A DNA stretch of 64,000 nt, from NCBI GenBank assembly GCA_949825025.1, contig OX463778.1:32433969-32497968 (forward strand), written 5' to 3'. The translations under genes were made by a program, and so were the position numbers. The stretch is from Siphlonurus alternatus. Lineage: Eukaryota > Arthropoda > Insecta > Ephemeroptera > Siphlonuridae. The notes beneath the pieces were generated by a model that was given only the letters and a program-made list of their open reading frames with translations, did not search any database and was not told the DNA's origin. Shown piece after piece: positions 44,380 through 61,182 of this stretch (position 1 is its first letter; each line of letters opens with the position of its first letter).

Positions 44380-45318
44380 ATGCAGCATCATAATACCATG
44401 GGTTCTCCACCTCAACAGTTTTGTCTTCGATGGAACAATTATCAAAGTAATTTAACAAACGTTTTTGATCAGTTACTGCAAAGTGAAGCATTTGTAGATG
44501 TTACATTAGCATGTGATGGTCATTCTGTTAAAGCTCATAAAATGGTTTTATCAGCATGTAGTCCTTATTTTCAAACATTATTTTTTGAAAATCCATGTAG
44601 ACATCCTATTGTAATATTAAAAGATATTAAATGGCCAGAATTAAAAGCAGTAGTTGAATTTATGTATAGAGGAGAAATTAATGTATTACAAGAACAAATT
44701 GGACCTTTATTAAAAGTAGCTGAAACATTAAAAATACGTGGATTAGCTGATGTAAATAATGAAATGGATAGTCCATTACCTCCATCACATTCATCATCAT
44801 CTCAAAATGACGCTGTCATGACACCAACTAAATGTAACAATAAAGGAGGAGGACATCAACATGTTGATCCACGTAACAATGTTGCTATAGACGCTCGATA
44901 TTGGCGTGATCATGAAGAAGATCCGATCGCTCTAAAAGTTCCGACATCGTCTCATCGTAAGAAAAGACGTCGCGCGTCAGGTGGCGAACGCTCCACGTGT
45001 TCCAGTGCAAGCAGTCCTGAAGAGGCTGCAAGCGCTGCTGCAGCGGGGGCGGCTGCTCACATGGAGCTTCTGGAGAGCGTTGCCGCGGCTGGAGGTCTCA
45101 TGGAACCGGCTGTGGCAGCGGCTGTAGCAGCAGCAGCGGCAGCAGCAGCCGGTCTATCACCACCTTCAGGCAACAATGATCATTGCAGACAGCATCCAGG
45201 GACACCGGACCTGCCTCTTCCACCCCCATCTTTACCCCTGCCTCCACCACCACCACCTTCAAATGATGACATGGAGATCAAACCTGGTATCGCTGAGATG
45301 ATTCTGGAGGAGGAGAGG
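44380..45318 (+). CDS. bab: BTB/POZ transcription factor, bric-a-brac-like, 5' coding exon (partial)
   Basis: This exon encodes 313 residues. Residues 12-126 form a complete BTB domain of the TTK/Bab type: FCLRWNNYQ at 14-22, FVDVTLACDG at 38-47, KAHKMVLSACSPYF at 51-64, HPIVILKD at 75-82, FMYRGEINV at 94-102 and IGPLLKVAE at 107-115. BTB domains mediate dimerisation of nuclear regulators. The W-x-E-L-K and IGPLL details fit Drosophila Bab1/Bab2 better than Ttk, Lola, Broad, Abrupt or Fru, recalled from memory. HRKKRRR at 192-198 looks like a nuclear localisation signal. Ala-rich (216-257) and Pro-rich (279-293) linkers follow. Initiation at 44380 is supported by an in-frame TAA at 44368 and A-rich context; Met7 (44398, ACCATGG) is a strong alternative. 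The exon ends in phase 0 at GAGAGG|GTGAGT. The Psq-type DNA-binding exon expected for Bab is not in the window. A possible acceptor at 44291-44292 would place a splice in the 5' UTR. Confidence 0.85.
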
Positions 45319-45324
45319 GTGAGT
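45319..45324 (+). other. splice donor of the BTB exon
   Basis: GTGAGT follows AGAGG in phase 0 after Arg313. Reading through adds only VSVTNFLRLTPA and a stop at 45355-45357. An AATAAA lies at 45403-45408, so an intronically polyadenylated short form of 325 residues is possible. Confidence 0.7.
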
Positions 45325-47379
45325 GTTACTAACTTTTTACGATTGACACCTGCATGATACTGAACTGGAAATTTTCTGTGTCAGGAATATTGCAATGAAA
45401 ATAATAAATAAATGTTATTAATCTTTTTGCAACAAAACAAAAGTTTTGACAATTTTCTGTTTTAAGAAATTCAATTGTGATACGCGAAGAGAATTCTTGC
45501 AGTAACCCTAATATATAAAATAAATGTCATTGTATAATTAGAATTGTGTAATTTATATACATTTGTAAGGATATAATATATAATATATATAGGATGATAC
45601 TTGCTCGTTCGTCTACTGTACCATCTGTCGTCTCGTATTAGACTAATTTAGATTCATTGCAAATCTGTATTATACTTTTTATATCTTTTAAATATAATCA
45701 AAGGTTGATTAAAAATAATTCATCATGTCACATCTGACACTGTGATTAGACAAGACAGTGGCCAAATATTGGTCAAATAACTATCAATACTATAATAATG
45801 TTTTAAGTTAATAATAAAAAATCAACACGAAATTACATGGTTTTCCTAATAATTTAGAATTTGTACAGTTTAAAGTAAAAATACACCTGTGTGTGGGGAA
45901 TCCGTCAGGTATTGCTCTGTGTTGCATGTTCATATAGATGCAATCAACAGACAGTATCAATAAATTCATAAAACTTTTATTAAATAAAATTATTTATAAA
46001 AATACATAATAAAACAATAAATAATAAGAAAAAAATTAATTATATTTTATTTTAAATAATAATATATTCATGCCATTATAATTATATACATATATAATAA
46101 AAAAATTATTCATTTAAATATGTTATTTTTTTCAGCCTACGTATATTATGGTAATTTTTTAATTATAAATATATTGTAAGTAAAAAAAACAAACTATATA
46201 ATACTATATGTAAAATATTATTAATAAATTTAACACAGCTTATATTATAAAGGAATTGCGTTGAAATATTACATTATGCATTTTAATTCTATATTTAAAA
46301 AAAAATAAATTTCTATTCAATAATAATATACAGTGGTATGAGAGCTTAGCATCATTATATATCATGCAGTGTCGGAAACAATGTGTTTCAATTATTGCAA
46401 CAATGATATACATACAAAGATATAAATACATGGCTCGTGATTACAGGAAGGATATTCTTAATTAGCAAATGACACTATATAACAGCAGCTAGATGCGAAC
46501 TAAAGACTCGTTCGTCGACGTTGTTAACATATATATAATATAGCAAACATGGCATCATAATTTAAAATTGACATATAAAAGGCAATAAAAGCATATAGTC
46601 TATTGTAATAAGTCCTACAAACCCATGTATGTTAAGCAACCAAATGAAATAAAACAAAAACAAAAAAAATTCTACTCACTTTAACAATAAAATATTTTTT
46701 TGTTGTTGCTGCATTTTGTTTTTAAGCTCATTCTACTTGTATATATATAATATACTCTGTTATATATTAAATTATTCATTCATTCTCTCCATTTATTTAT
46801 CACCTACACATTAAATATTTATATTTCAAATTACATTTTCAATTCAATTATTTATAATTTCATAAATATATTATCTTTATACATGTCTAATAAAATTTAA
46901 AAATTTATAAACTAAAATTACATTTTTTTATATTAAAAAAAAATCTTCTATTTTTCAACATATAAAAGGTGTTATTTTTGTGTTTCTGGAGAGAGGAGAG
47001 AGAGAAAAAAAAAGTGTTGGATAAAATAGGAAGGCGATTTACATTTTACATGTTCAGTAGCACATAACAAAGCTGTAAACTTGTCTGGAGAAATGGTTGT
47101 TTTATTCGTTTTTATTTCTTCTTCTTTTTTTTATTCTTTTTAAATAAATAATATTGTACTGCTTATATTGAGTTTTCGTTTCGTTGTATGTTAGAGAGAG
47201 GAGAAGGTACATTTAAAATATTTATTTGCATGTAAAAGACTAAACTGACATTAAATATTAAGTTTCGCTGCAAGCAATATGCCCGAGAACATTAGAACGA
47301 GTGCCCTCTATGTACGTCCCATTTGGCCCTTGCCACCGCTACACCGCTACGCACTGGCAAGGGGTATGTATGCAGAGCA

Positions 47380-47385
<6 letters not shown>
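45325..47385. other. probable bab-like intron, AT-rich
   Basis: No further exon was found. The 63-aa minus-strand frame at 46240-46431 has no domain. The region is AT-rich with short simple repeats. Confidence 0.4.

Positions 47386-47447
<62 letters not shown>
47386..47447. repeat. (CT)n microsatellite truncated by gap
   Basis: At least 31 CT units that run straight into the 200-N gap, so the true length is unknown. Confidence 0.95.
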
Positions 47448-47647
47448 NNNNNNNNNNNNNNNNNNNNNNNNNNNNNNNNNNNNNNNNNNNNNNNNNNNNN
47501 NNNNNNNNNNNNNNNNNNNNNNNNNNNNNNNNNNNNNNNNNNNNNNNNNNNNNNNNNNNNNNNNNNNNNNNNNNNNNNNNNNNNNNNNNNNNNNNNNNNN
47601 NNNNNNNNNNNNNNNNNNNNNNNNNNNNNNNNNNNNNNNNNNNNNNN
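47448..47647. other. assembly gap (200 N)
   Basis: Exactly 200 N, beginning inside a CT array. The break was probably caused by that repeat. Confidence 0.99.
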
Positions 47648-50600
47648 CTATAACTAATATATTTATGTATATCTTGAAAGGTCAAAATTATATGAAAAGT
47701 GTAGTACATACAAATATATAGTACCACATTCATAAATATATTTATTTTTAGATATCTTTATAATCAAACAGAAGAATCCCCCTCTTCAATAATACTCCAA
47801 ACATAAAAAAAAAAATGTATATACGCTTTATATAATATTTTAGTACTTCCTGTACCAAACGTTTAATATTTTTTTTATATATATTATGACCCTGTTGTAT
47901 GAATATATGTTCCATACTATGCCTGTAGATGCATATGTCATTATTTTTTCACGCACCCTTTTCCTCATCTCATATGATGATGAGTATCTTCTACCACCCC
48001 CCACCTCACCCCCACATACCTACCGTAATGACGGTGCATGGCTTGGTTGTTATATATATATATATATTTATTTCTTCTAAAACTTGGGATAGTAATTTAT
48101 GATTCTACTATATATAATTATAATGGTCGTAAGATAAAATTTTTTTATATAATATATTATATTTTTTTTTATCTAAAAATATTAAATTTTTTCCAGAGTT
48201 AAAAAAAATTATATATAAATCTTTTATCAAATATTTTTTATTGCATATAATCATATATTTTAAAGTGTTAAAAAAAATCATTATTGGTCATGGAATTTTC
48301 ATGCCCATTTTTTTTTTCCTTTTTGATAACAACAAATATAAGTTTATATTGACGACATCATTTAGCTGCTCGTGATGATTTTGTCAAGTATAATGTCCAT
48401 TTTTTGATGTTCGTTCATTCGTTTACTCGTCCAAAACCAACTTTGCCTACTGTCGTTCTATCTCATTATTACATTTTTTTAGTCATAAAAATGAAGCGAA
48501 GAAAACATTATATCTTATTGTGAAAAAAAAAAACTCATATAAAAAAAAGTTGTATTTTAAGTATTTTTGTACGTGATGAAAAGTCTATAAAATATTATAG
48601 CTTTCATTTTTTTTTCTTTTTTTGAATAATAAACATTTTTAAAAGTACCCCCAGCCTTCTTATCTTTTTTACTGATGAAAAACTTATATGGCGGTATAAA
48701 ATATTATATAAAAAATGGGGTGAGAGGTGGGGTGGGGGTTGAAGAATGTTGAGATGATATTTTTGGTGTGAGGAATTCAAGACTAACAAGAAGTGTATGG
48801 GAGCACTGCACTGTGTACTGTAGGCTTGATATGTACATTTTATCAGGTCGCATCGACAGCAGATCTCAAATACAATTTGGGCAAATTTTGTGAAGAGTAA
48901 AAATTAACAGTCTTTAATTTGTCAAGATGTCATATTTAGAACTAATTGAATAGTGTTTCAATTTATTGAATGGCGGTTTGTCTGGTTCAGAACTAAAAAC
49001 TTTTACGATAGTAAAATAATCTTAAAAATGTATTAAAACATGATATTTTAATCTTAGTATATAGTCAATGAATAAAGATGTAATAACTTCATCAGATGAC
49101 AGTCTCTCAAAAAGCTTTTTCTAAGCATTTTCCATACTCGGTGCATATATTCTTAATAATTTTCCAGGTGTTTCCTTTCGAATGCTTTATACTTGGATAT
49201 TATAGCTATAAGGTGCACTGATGAGGAAAATATACAAAAAAAGAGCATTGAATAAACATAAAATATCATCGCCCCCAAAAAATATAAATTGATTATTAAT
49301 AATGACGTAAATAAAATGATAATGTTCTACAATATTTTTCAATGCAATACACAAATTTTTGTTCCACACGTACCTCACTATATGTTGTATATCTTGAAAC
49401 ATGCGGTGGTGTCATATACGTACGATGGACCATACAGCAGCAATGTTTTATGCTTTAGAAGTAGTAGTATGAATAAACTGTGAGCTGGCATACATTCGCT
49501 TGTCATATCAGAAACACCCGACGACAGCATACAAGAGCGGACGCAAGAAATATGCTTTTCTATGTTGCCTTTGCACAGTGGTAGAAACAAAGAAACAAGA
49601 CATCTCTCTTTCTCTCTTCATCCCTTGTTCATCTTCTTCCCCTCTCATTTTTTTTTGTTCTTTTTTTTTTTTTACTCTTTTCTTTCCCTATATTAGCCTA
49701 TTCGCCAAGTAGCTGCATAATAACACATCATACGCCGGCCGACTTATACGTATGATAATACTTTGCCTTGTTTTCTTGCTTGCCTGCCTTGTTTAATACT
49801 CATCATCTCAAAAAGAAAAGTAGTTCATTTTTTAAACATCAAATATGAGAAATAAGATGACGTCATCATTTTTGTATGTTGTACATATTATTAAAAAAAC
49901 TTTTAAAATAAAAATAATTTTTATATTATTATTTATAAATATCAAAGGGCTTGTTTTGTTTTTTTCTAGAGGGTGAATATTTTACTGAATGACTAAAATA
50001 TTATGCATTAGTAATAAAATAGTTACAAGGGATGTATTAATATTAATGATAAACTTTTTGATATTTATACCCTATAATATTACACGTATTTTAGTACAGT
50101 AAAAGCATTTTCAAATTATTTATGATTTGTACTTTGTTGTCTTTACTTTTTACTTGCAATTTTGAAGAAAACTACATATTTTCTTATCACATTCTAAAAA
50201 CATCTAAAAGCCTTAGTATTTTAATTAAGTATAATTGGTTTAGTTTATATTTTAATTCTATAGGGAGTGAATAATATTTATAAAAAATCGATATATTTGA
50301 TTTTATAATTGTTGCTGTTAATTTTATTTAATTGTATATTATACTTGACAGCATAATATTTAAAATGATCGTAAATATTTTTTCCTGATCGTAATATATA
50401 TATTTTTTTTTATTCACCTTTGACCAACATGTATAAGAAATAGTAATTCAAATATTCCTGCCAATAAAACGCAGAAAACTCTCCAGACCATATACTTATT
50501 ATAGTCAGTTCAAAAATATAAAACACTTTTTTTTTCTCTCTCTAGATGAATAATAATTATGTATCAAACTTTTATGGCTTACAGACACTTATTTAAAAAC

Positions 50601-50783
50601 AGAAAAAATATTTTCTGTATAGTTGTAATTATCAGTCCAAGTTCATAAATTAAACTTAAAAATAAAAAAAATAATAATAATAATAAAAAATCGTGATCAA
50701 AAAATATATAAAACCTTCTTTGACCACCTTTAATTTTTATTAAGTAGACCTAGTTTTATAGTTATATTCTAAATGTAATTTTT

Positions 50784-50786
<3 letters not shown>
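47648..50786. other. AT-rich spacer or intron
   Basis: No gene is supported. A palindromic ATGACGTCAT (TGACGTCA at 49858-49865) is the one notable site. Frames at 49187-49712 have no domain. C-rich 47990-48015 and G-rich 48717-48740 are loosely complementary. Confidence 0.4.

Positions 50787-50868
<82 letters not shown>
50787..50868. repeat. (TA)n microsatellite
   Basis: About 40 TA units, followed by further AT-only sequence to 50970. It can extrude as a cruciform and is a likely fragile or mis-assembled site. Confidence 0.95.
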
Positions 50869-50874
<6 letters not shown>

Positions 50875-52141
50875 TATCAGAGAATATAATATATTATAAG
50901 ATATTATTTATTGTCTGTAAGAATATTATTATTTATATATATATATTATTATATTATATATTATAGCTTTCCAGTTACCCCACCCTATATACCACTGTGT
51001 ATTATATAGTAAAGTCAAGCTATATATTCCAAATGTTCAAGGTCTTTTTAATATAACTAAATACGTTCGTTTCTGTTGTATGCTGGCTTCAACTGACTGG
51101 GGGTTTCTGTAGAACCAATGCTCTATACTTAGCCGTATGTTAATAACATATTGTCAAACATAAAAACTGTACGTTTTTATTGTGTCTGTTGCTGCAGTAA
51201 GCTTTATTATTATTATAATAATATTTTTTTATTATTATTGTGACTATAATAAAAGAAAGGTAGTAGTTTATTATATTATTAAAAAAAAATAAGAAAAGGA
51301 TTGTTTTTATATCAAATTAAATAATAAGTTAGTTCAACATTTCATATAATATATAATTTAAAAATATAATAAACTTAATTATCAATGTATGACGTCATTA
51401 ATTAGCCTTCAAGTCCCTCTCGTAGAACATGCACCGTATGATGTTAGTTTAAAATCTAAATATTTGGTTTACATATTAGAATAATTACCATGAATGTTTT
51501 AGAGTAAAGTCAATATTGAATAGAAGCATCTAACGAAGCTTCTGATTCTGTGGTACATAGCAACCAATGTTTTTTTATATATATTTAATTAGATTTATTA
51601 AAAAATGATTAAATTTTATAATCTAATTTTAAAGTAAAATCATAAAAATAATATTTTTTATTATATAATATAGAATATTTAATTTTAATATGTTTTCGTG
51701 TTATGTACATGCTTTAATTATTTATTATATACATACAACATGCGTATACATAGAGAACACCATGATGGGAATAAACAGAGAAATTATCCAATAGTGCGTT
51801 ACATATTGGCTTGTAATGATTTTATGTTTTTGTTTCATGTATAATCATCATATTAATTGAAAAGTTTCTGCTTTAGTGCATAATTATAATTTTAAAATTA
51901 AAATTTTGTGTAAAAAAAACACGTTGCAATCAAAAAAAAATAATACATAATTAAACTGTATTATTAAAAGATTTAATCCCTATAAAAATTAATGTAAATT
52001 ATTTACTGATAAATTAATATATTTTTCATATATAATATAATTTCTATAATCATTATATTATCATATAGCTTTAATTAAAATCTCTTTTTATTAATACAGC
52101 TATATAGGGATTAAGGTGAGATCTATGGTAATGCAAAGCTG
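50869..52141. other. AT-rich spacer or intron
   Basis: TGACGTCA occurs at 51390-51397. No gene was recognised. Confidence 0.4.
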
Positions 52142-52409
52142 TATACAGAGTGAACCACAATTCGCGTGCCAACTTTTTTCGTAAATTTGGTATTGCAAAA
52201 ATTTTCGCACAAACTTCAAACTTGGTACACTTGTAGCTGAGAGTTGTAAAAATTAGTTCAGGGTGTTAAAATTTTTATTGGACACCAATAACACCCCTTT
52301 CAGGGGTGGTTTTTAAAAAAATTATTTTCGCCTTATGGGAATTCAATGTTAAATACAACTTTTTTTGAAATCATTAGAATTTTGCGGAAAAAGTTTCTAG
52401 CATAGGGTA

Positions 52410-53110
52410 ATCGACCCTCCTAAACTCGGAAATAATTTTAGATTTTTTCCCCGACGCACCCCTGAGGGTGGAGACCTACCCCTAAAATCCATTTTCCTTA
52501 AAAATTGTGCTAAAATTATGAAATTAATTTTGAAGGGGTAATCGACCCTCTTGAACTCGGAAATAATTTTAGATTTTTTCCCCGAAGCACCCCTGAGGGT
52601 GGAGACCTACCCCTAAAATCCATTTTCCTTAAAAATTGTGCTAAAATTATGAAATTAATTTTCAAGGGGTAATCGACCCTCCTAAACTCGGAAATAATTT
52701 TAGATTTTTTCCCCGACCCACCCCTGAGGGTGGAGAACTACCCCTAAAATCCATTTTCCTTAAAAATAGTGCTAAAATTATGAAATTAATTTTCAAGGAG
52801 TAATCGACCCTCCTGAACTCGGAAATAATTTTAGATTTTTTTCCCTGACGCACCCCTGAGGGTGGAGACCTACCCCTAAAATCCATTTTTCTTAAAAATT
52901 GTGCTAAAATTATGAAATTAATTTTCAAGGAGGAATCGACCCTCTTGAACTCGGAAATAATTTTAAATTTTTTCCCTGACGCACCCCTGAGGGTGGAGAC
53001 CTACCCCTAAAATCCATTTTCCTTAAAAATTGTGAAATTAATTTCCTAGGTGTAATTGACCCTCCTGAACTCGGAAATAATTTTAGATTTTTTTCCCCGA
53101 TGCAACTCTG
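52410..53110. repeat. ~131-bp tandem repeats, left arm (6 units)
   Basis: Each unit contains GGGTAATCGACCCTCCTGAA, AAATAATTTTAGATTTTTTC, CACCCCTGAGGGTGGAGACC and AAAATCCATTTTCCTTAAAA. Spacing is 131, 131, 132, 131 and then 121 bases; the last gap lost the GCTAAAATTAT segment. Confidence 0.92.
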
Positions 53111-53689
53111 AGGGGAAACTAGCTGCTACCCACCATATCCTTCTTTCTTAATTATCGAGTAGAAATTGCGAATTAATATTTTTTCAGGATGTATCGAAAT
53201 TTTTCAGAGAAAAAATATCCCAGACTGACCCCTTCACTTGCAGCATGACAGTGGTTTCACTCAATGTGCCAACCGTTAATTGGCGTGATGGCACATGTTG
53301 GTCCGCTCAACGTGGCTATGTGTGTAGGTGCATAGCCTCTAACATCTGAGGTGTGACGGTGTGACTAATTCCATGCAACGTATGATCTCCACTTTCTGTT
53401 TGTCAATTTGTCTCAAATCTCCTCTTGTGAACATTTTCCTTCAGAAAGAGATTTGAGACCATTGACGAGCTAAAAGTGACAGACGTTATGTGGAATTGGT
53501 TACATCTCAGTTGTTAAAGGCACACAGAGCCTCGTTGTGCAGACCAACATGTGCCTTCACGCCATGCAATTAACGGTGGACACATCCATCGTCATGCTGC
53601 AAGTGAAGAGGTGAGTCTGTGATTTCTTTTTATGAAAGATTTTGATAAATTCCGAAAAAAATTTAATTCACAATTTCTACTCGATTATT

Positions 53690-54310
53690 AAGGAGAAAAG
53701 GTATGGTGGGTAGCCGTTGACCCTCAGGGTTGCGTTAGGGAAAAAATCTAAAATTATTTCCGAGTTCAGAAGGGTAGAGTACACCTTGAAAATTAATTTT
53801 ACAATTTTATCACAATTTTTAAGGAAAATGGATTTTAGGGGTAGTTCTCCACCCTCAGGAGTGCGTCGGGGAAAAAATCTAAAATGATTTCCGAGTTCAG
53901 GAGGGTCGATTACACCTTGAAAATTAATTTCATAATTTTAGCACAATTTTTAAGAAAAATGGATTTTAGGGGTAGTTCTCCACCCTCAGGACTGCGTCGG
54001 GGAAAAAATCTAAAATTATTTTCGAGTTCAGGAGGGTCGATTACACCTTGAAAATTAATTTCATAATTTTAGCACAGTTTTTAAGAAAAATGGATTTTAG
54101 GGGTAGGTCTCCACCCTCAGGGGTGCGTCGGGGAAAAAATCTAAAATTATTTCCGAGTTCAAGAGGGTCGATTACCCCTTCAAAATTAATTTCATAATTT
54201 TAGCACAATTTTTAAGGAAAATGGATTTTAGGGGTAGGTCTCCACCCTCAGGGGTGCGTCGGGGAAAAAATCTAAAATTATTTCTGAGTTCAGGACGGTC
54301 GATTACCCTA
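53690..54310. repeat. 131-bp tandem repeats, right arm (5 units)
   Basis: These are inverted copies of the left-arm unit, spaced exactly 131 bases apart four times. The innermost unit is the most diverged (GTTGCGTTAGGG instead of GGTGCGTCGGGG), as is the innermost left unit, so the inner ends look oldest or least homogenised. Confidence 0.92.
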
Positions 54311-54571
54311 TGCTAGAAACTTTTTCCGCAAAATTCCAATGATTTCAAAAAAAGTTGTATTTAACATTGAATTTCCATAAGGCGAAAATAATTTTTTTAA
54401 AAACCACCCCTGAAAGGGGTGTTATTGGTGTCCAATAAAAATTTTAACACCCTGAACTAATTTTTACAACCCTCAGCTACAAGTGTACCAAATTTGAAGT
54501 TTGTACAAAAATTTTTGCAACACCAAATTTACGAAAAAAGTTGGCACGCGAATTGTGGTTCACTCTGTATA

Positions 54572-54866
54572 GTTTGAATATGACTCTATCAGCTTGGTTG
54601 GTTACTGCTTGCTGTGTTGTTAATTTAATCCTCCTGATCGTGACGCCTATATATGCACGGTGCTGGAGTAATAATATAAAACGTATATATATACACACAA
54701 GTATATATATAAATATATATATACAATGTATATATATATAAGCGAGAATCACTGTGTGATGTGTTATGTGTGTTTTTCTGTCTCATTGCGAGCTGATCGC
54801 GCCAGTTTGCATTATTAATTTTCTGTTGTGGCTTTATTACCAATCCAAATGCATTTGCATATTATT

Positions 54867-54867
<1 letters not shown>
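54572..54867. other. AT-rich spacer
   Basis: It contains irregular (TA)n runs at 54683-54740. No gene seen. Confidence 0.4.

Positions 54868-54926
<59 letters not shown>
54868..54926. repeat. (CT)n microsatellite
   Basis: About 29 uninterrupted CT units on the plus strand. Confidence 0.95.
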
Positions 54927-54928
<2 letters not shown>

Positions 54929-55954
54929 ATACAATTGTTATTATAATTATTATTCATGCTTCACCTGCCCTTTAGCTAAAAACTATAAAAATTTGATTAC
55001 TTATTATAATTATTTATTATTGAGCTACTAGCTTACTACTATAGAGCTCTACTGTCAGTAGTATATAGCGCTATATTATATACATACTTAATAATTATAA
55101 TAGTATTATAATTATTATATTATAGCTAAAATTAATACAAAGAATCCACTTTTATAAATGTATATTAAATGAGAAGAGTTTAAAAGGTATTATTTATTTT
55201 TGCAATAACATTCATGATTGGAGAAAATTAAATTTAAGAAAAAAAAACTTAAATTAATCGAATAAACATGATTTGTTTTTATCTTAGAATGTACTTTGGA
55301 AAGCTGCGTGGTATTGATATCATATAAGTATCTTGTTTGCCGAGAAGATTGCAATTTGATTGACAAGTTACCAACATGCAGTAAATTTATTTTCTCTTTG
55401 CGATCGTAGTATAACTTATATATATAATATAATTAATATAATATGTTCACAATATATAAATACGCGCGTAGACACATTTTCAAGGATAACCAATTAAATT
55501 TTTTAAATAAAAATACTATATATTTATATTATACAGTATATGTATATAATTAAAAGCGTATAATGATTATAGTGATTAAATAAAAAAAAACATATAAAAA
55601 AGATTAACTCAGAACAAAACAAAAATAAACGAGTAAAAATATAAGCACATTATATTATAGAGACTATAAAACAATAATTTTCAGTTATATGATCTGTCTA
55701 TATGTCTCTCTTTTTTTATTATTAACATTAATACATAACGTTTTATTTAATTTTATTATAAAATTTATGTATTTTCATCCATTATTTAACACATACACGC
55801 ATCACATTTCATATATATAATAATATCTAAACTGCTGTATATTTACATGAACAGCAGTTATAATAATAATAATATTGTGTACAAGCCGTAAAACTGTTCT
55901 ACTGACTGAATTGTCATTATTATTGATAGGATTCTAGGACCCGTCATTATCATA
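54927..55954. other. AT-rich spacer or intron
   Basis: No feature recognised beyond AT-rich sequence. Confidence 0.4.

Positions 55955-59911
<3,957 letters not shown>

Positions 59912-60007
<96 letters not shown>
59912..60007. repeat. (GA)n microsatellite
   Basis: About 48 uninterrupted GA units on the plus strand, flanked by CG-containing sequence (GACGACGACACCGCG before, GACGTCATGC after). Confidence 0.95.
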
Positions 60008-60008
<1 letters not shown>

Positions 60009-60339
60009 GTCATGCAGAAAAGAGCGGACTAATTTGTCGCCAACAATCACGTTGCAGTGCTGCCTCAAAACGTGCTCGTAGCTTGCACAGCACTCCTCAG
60101 TTTTCTACGTTGATTACATTGCATACAAGCATGTATTTTACTAGTATTGCAGCTGTTGTGCATTATAGATTTGTTGTAAATGCTATATATATAATAATAT
60201 TTGCTTTATTTTAAACAACGCGAAATCAGAATTTCAATTTTAAAAAATTGATGTTGTCTTTAAGTTAATCTTAATTGACCATGATATAGAACTGATTAAA
60301 TATTATACCTTACACTGGGAATTTAAGTTGAAATTATAA

Positions 60340-60520
60340 CCTCTCAAATGTTAAACCACGCTAGAGAACTGGAGCCGCCATGTTCTCCTAGATATGCAAC
60401 CGGTTGCGCGCGCGTGCTCACGGGTTGCCGAGATGCTCCCCCTCTTGTCTGTCCCCCTCCCCGGCGGAACAAATTGCTTCGCGCCCATCAGCAAGTCATC
60501 GCGTCACCTCACACAAATTT
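60340..60520. other. GC-richer island
   Basis: CpG-rich patch with CCGGTTGCGCGCGCGTGC and CCTCCCCGGCGG. The 74-aa frame at 60348-60572 (+) matches nothing known to me. Promoter, exon or transposon relic are all possible. Confidence 0.25.
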
Positions 60521-61148
60521 TATTGCTGATAGTATAGCGATAAGATTATATATTTTAAAAAAAAGAACATAACTTCAACAACATTATTTAGTAAATTTAA
60601 CTTCAAGAAAGTTTGAACCCACTTTTTTATAAAGAGTTAAATCAAGGTAAATCTGTTTGTAAACGTCAAGGGATAGTTGGAAAGGTTCATGTAAATAGTG
60701 ATGATAATCGAATAACTTAGTCTTAACAAAACAGGGCCAAAACTAACGAGTAATTTGATTTTTTTTCTCCATCTCATTGTGAGCTCTATTTTTAGATAAT
60801 TTGAGTTTGAAACTTCAACAACAGAAGCAGTGGGTGCTGATAAATTTATTTACCATAAATTTGAGTGACACGACGAGTATAAAAATAATCTAAGAATAAA
60901 TAATAATTATACATATGTATAAAATCTTCAATATAAATAAATCTATACAGTTGATCGCCAACTATTCAATTTAAAAGTGTAAAATTTGTTCATTATTTAA
61001 ATAGTGTATTGTAAATTTATTGTACAAAAAATTATATTTTATAATGTTTTTATTTATAGATTTAGAAAATTTTAATACGAAAATTACGATTAATTTTGGA
61101 CAGACAAATCCAATTTTGTAGAGTTGCGTGTGGATTGTAATATCCTGT

Positions 61149-61182
61149 TATATAAGGGCAGCAATTACCGAAAGTCAGTTTA
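61149..61182 (+). promoter_or_regulatory. candidate TATA/Inr core promoter
   Basis: TATATAAGG begins at 61149 and the arthropod initiator TCAGTT has its A at 61177, a spacing of 28 bases as in insect TATA promoters. About 40 bases later TATG|GTAACG could be a donor, which would give a very short first exon. No coding exon was found downstream on this strand, so the match may be accidental. Confidence 0.3.

Larger units (their letters stand above)
52144..54569. mobile_element. 2.43-kb fold-back DNA element with tandem-repeat arms
   Basis: The whole segment is one inverted repeat. It begins TACAGAGTGAACCAC and ends GTGGTTCACTCTGTA, with TA on both sides (52142-52143 and 54570-54571), fitting insertion at TA. 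Left arm 52144-53421 and right arm 53448-54569 are joined by a loop of about 26 bases. Each arm has a unique outer ~260 bases, an inner array of ~131-base tandem units (six on the left, anchored at 52453, 52584, 52715, 52847, 52978 and 53099; five on the right, anchored at 53731, 53862, 53993, 54124 and 54255), and a unique central ~320 bases. Arms built from internal tandem repeats recall Foldback/FB-type elements; the TA flanks recall Tc1/mariner-type non-autonomous elements. There is no transposase. The 88-aa frame at 52662-52928 (-) merely reads two repeat units. Confidence 0.88.

Noticed and set aside
44380..45357. Complete single-exon 325-aa BTB protein
   Set aside because: As the main product this is unlikely: GTGAGT at 45319 in phase 0 and the missing DNA-binding region indicate the gene continues. 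It is kept only as a possible short isoform.
52662..52928. 88-aa frame that looks internally duplicated
   Set aside because: It reads two units of the 131-bp tandem repeat of the fold-back element and resembles no transposase.
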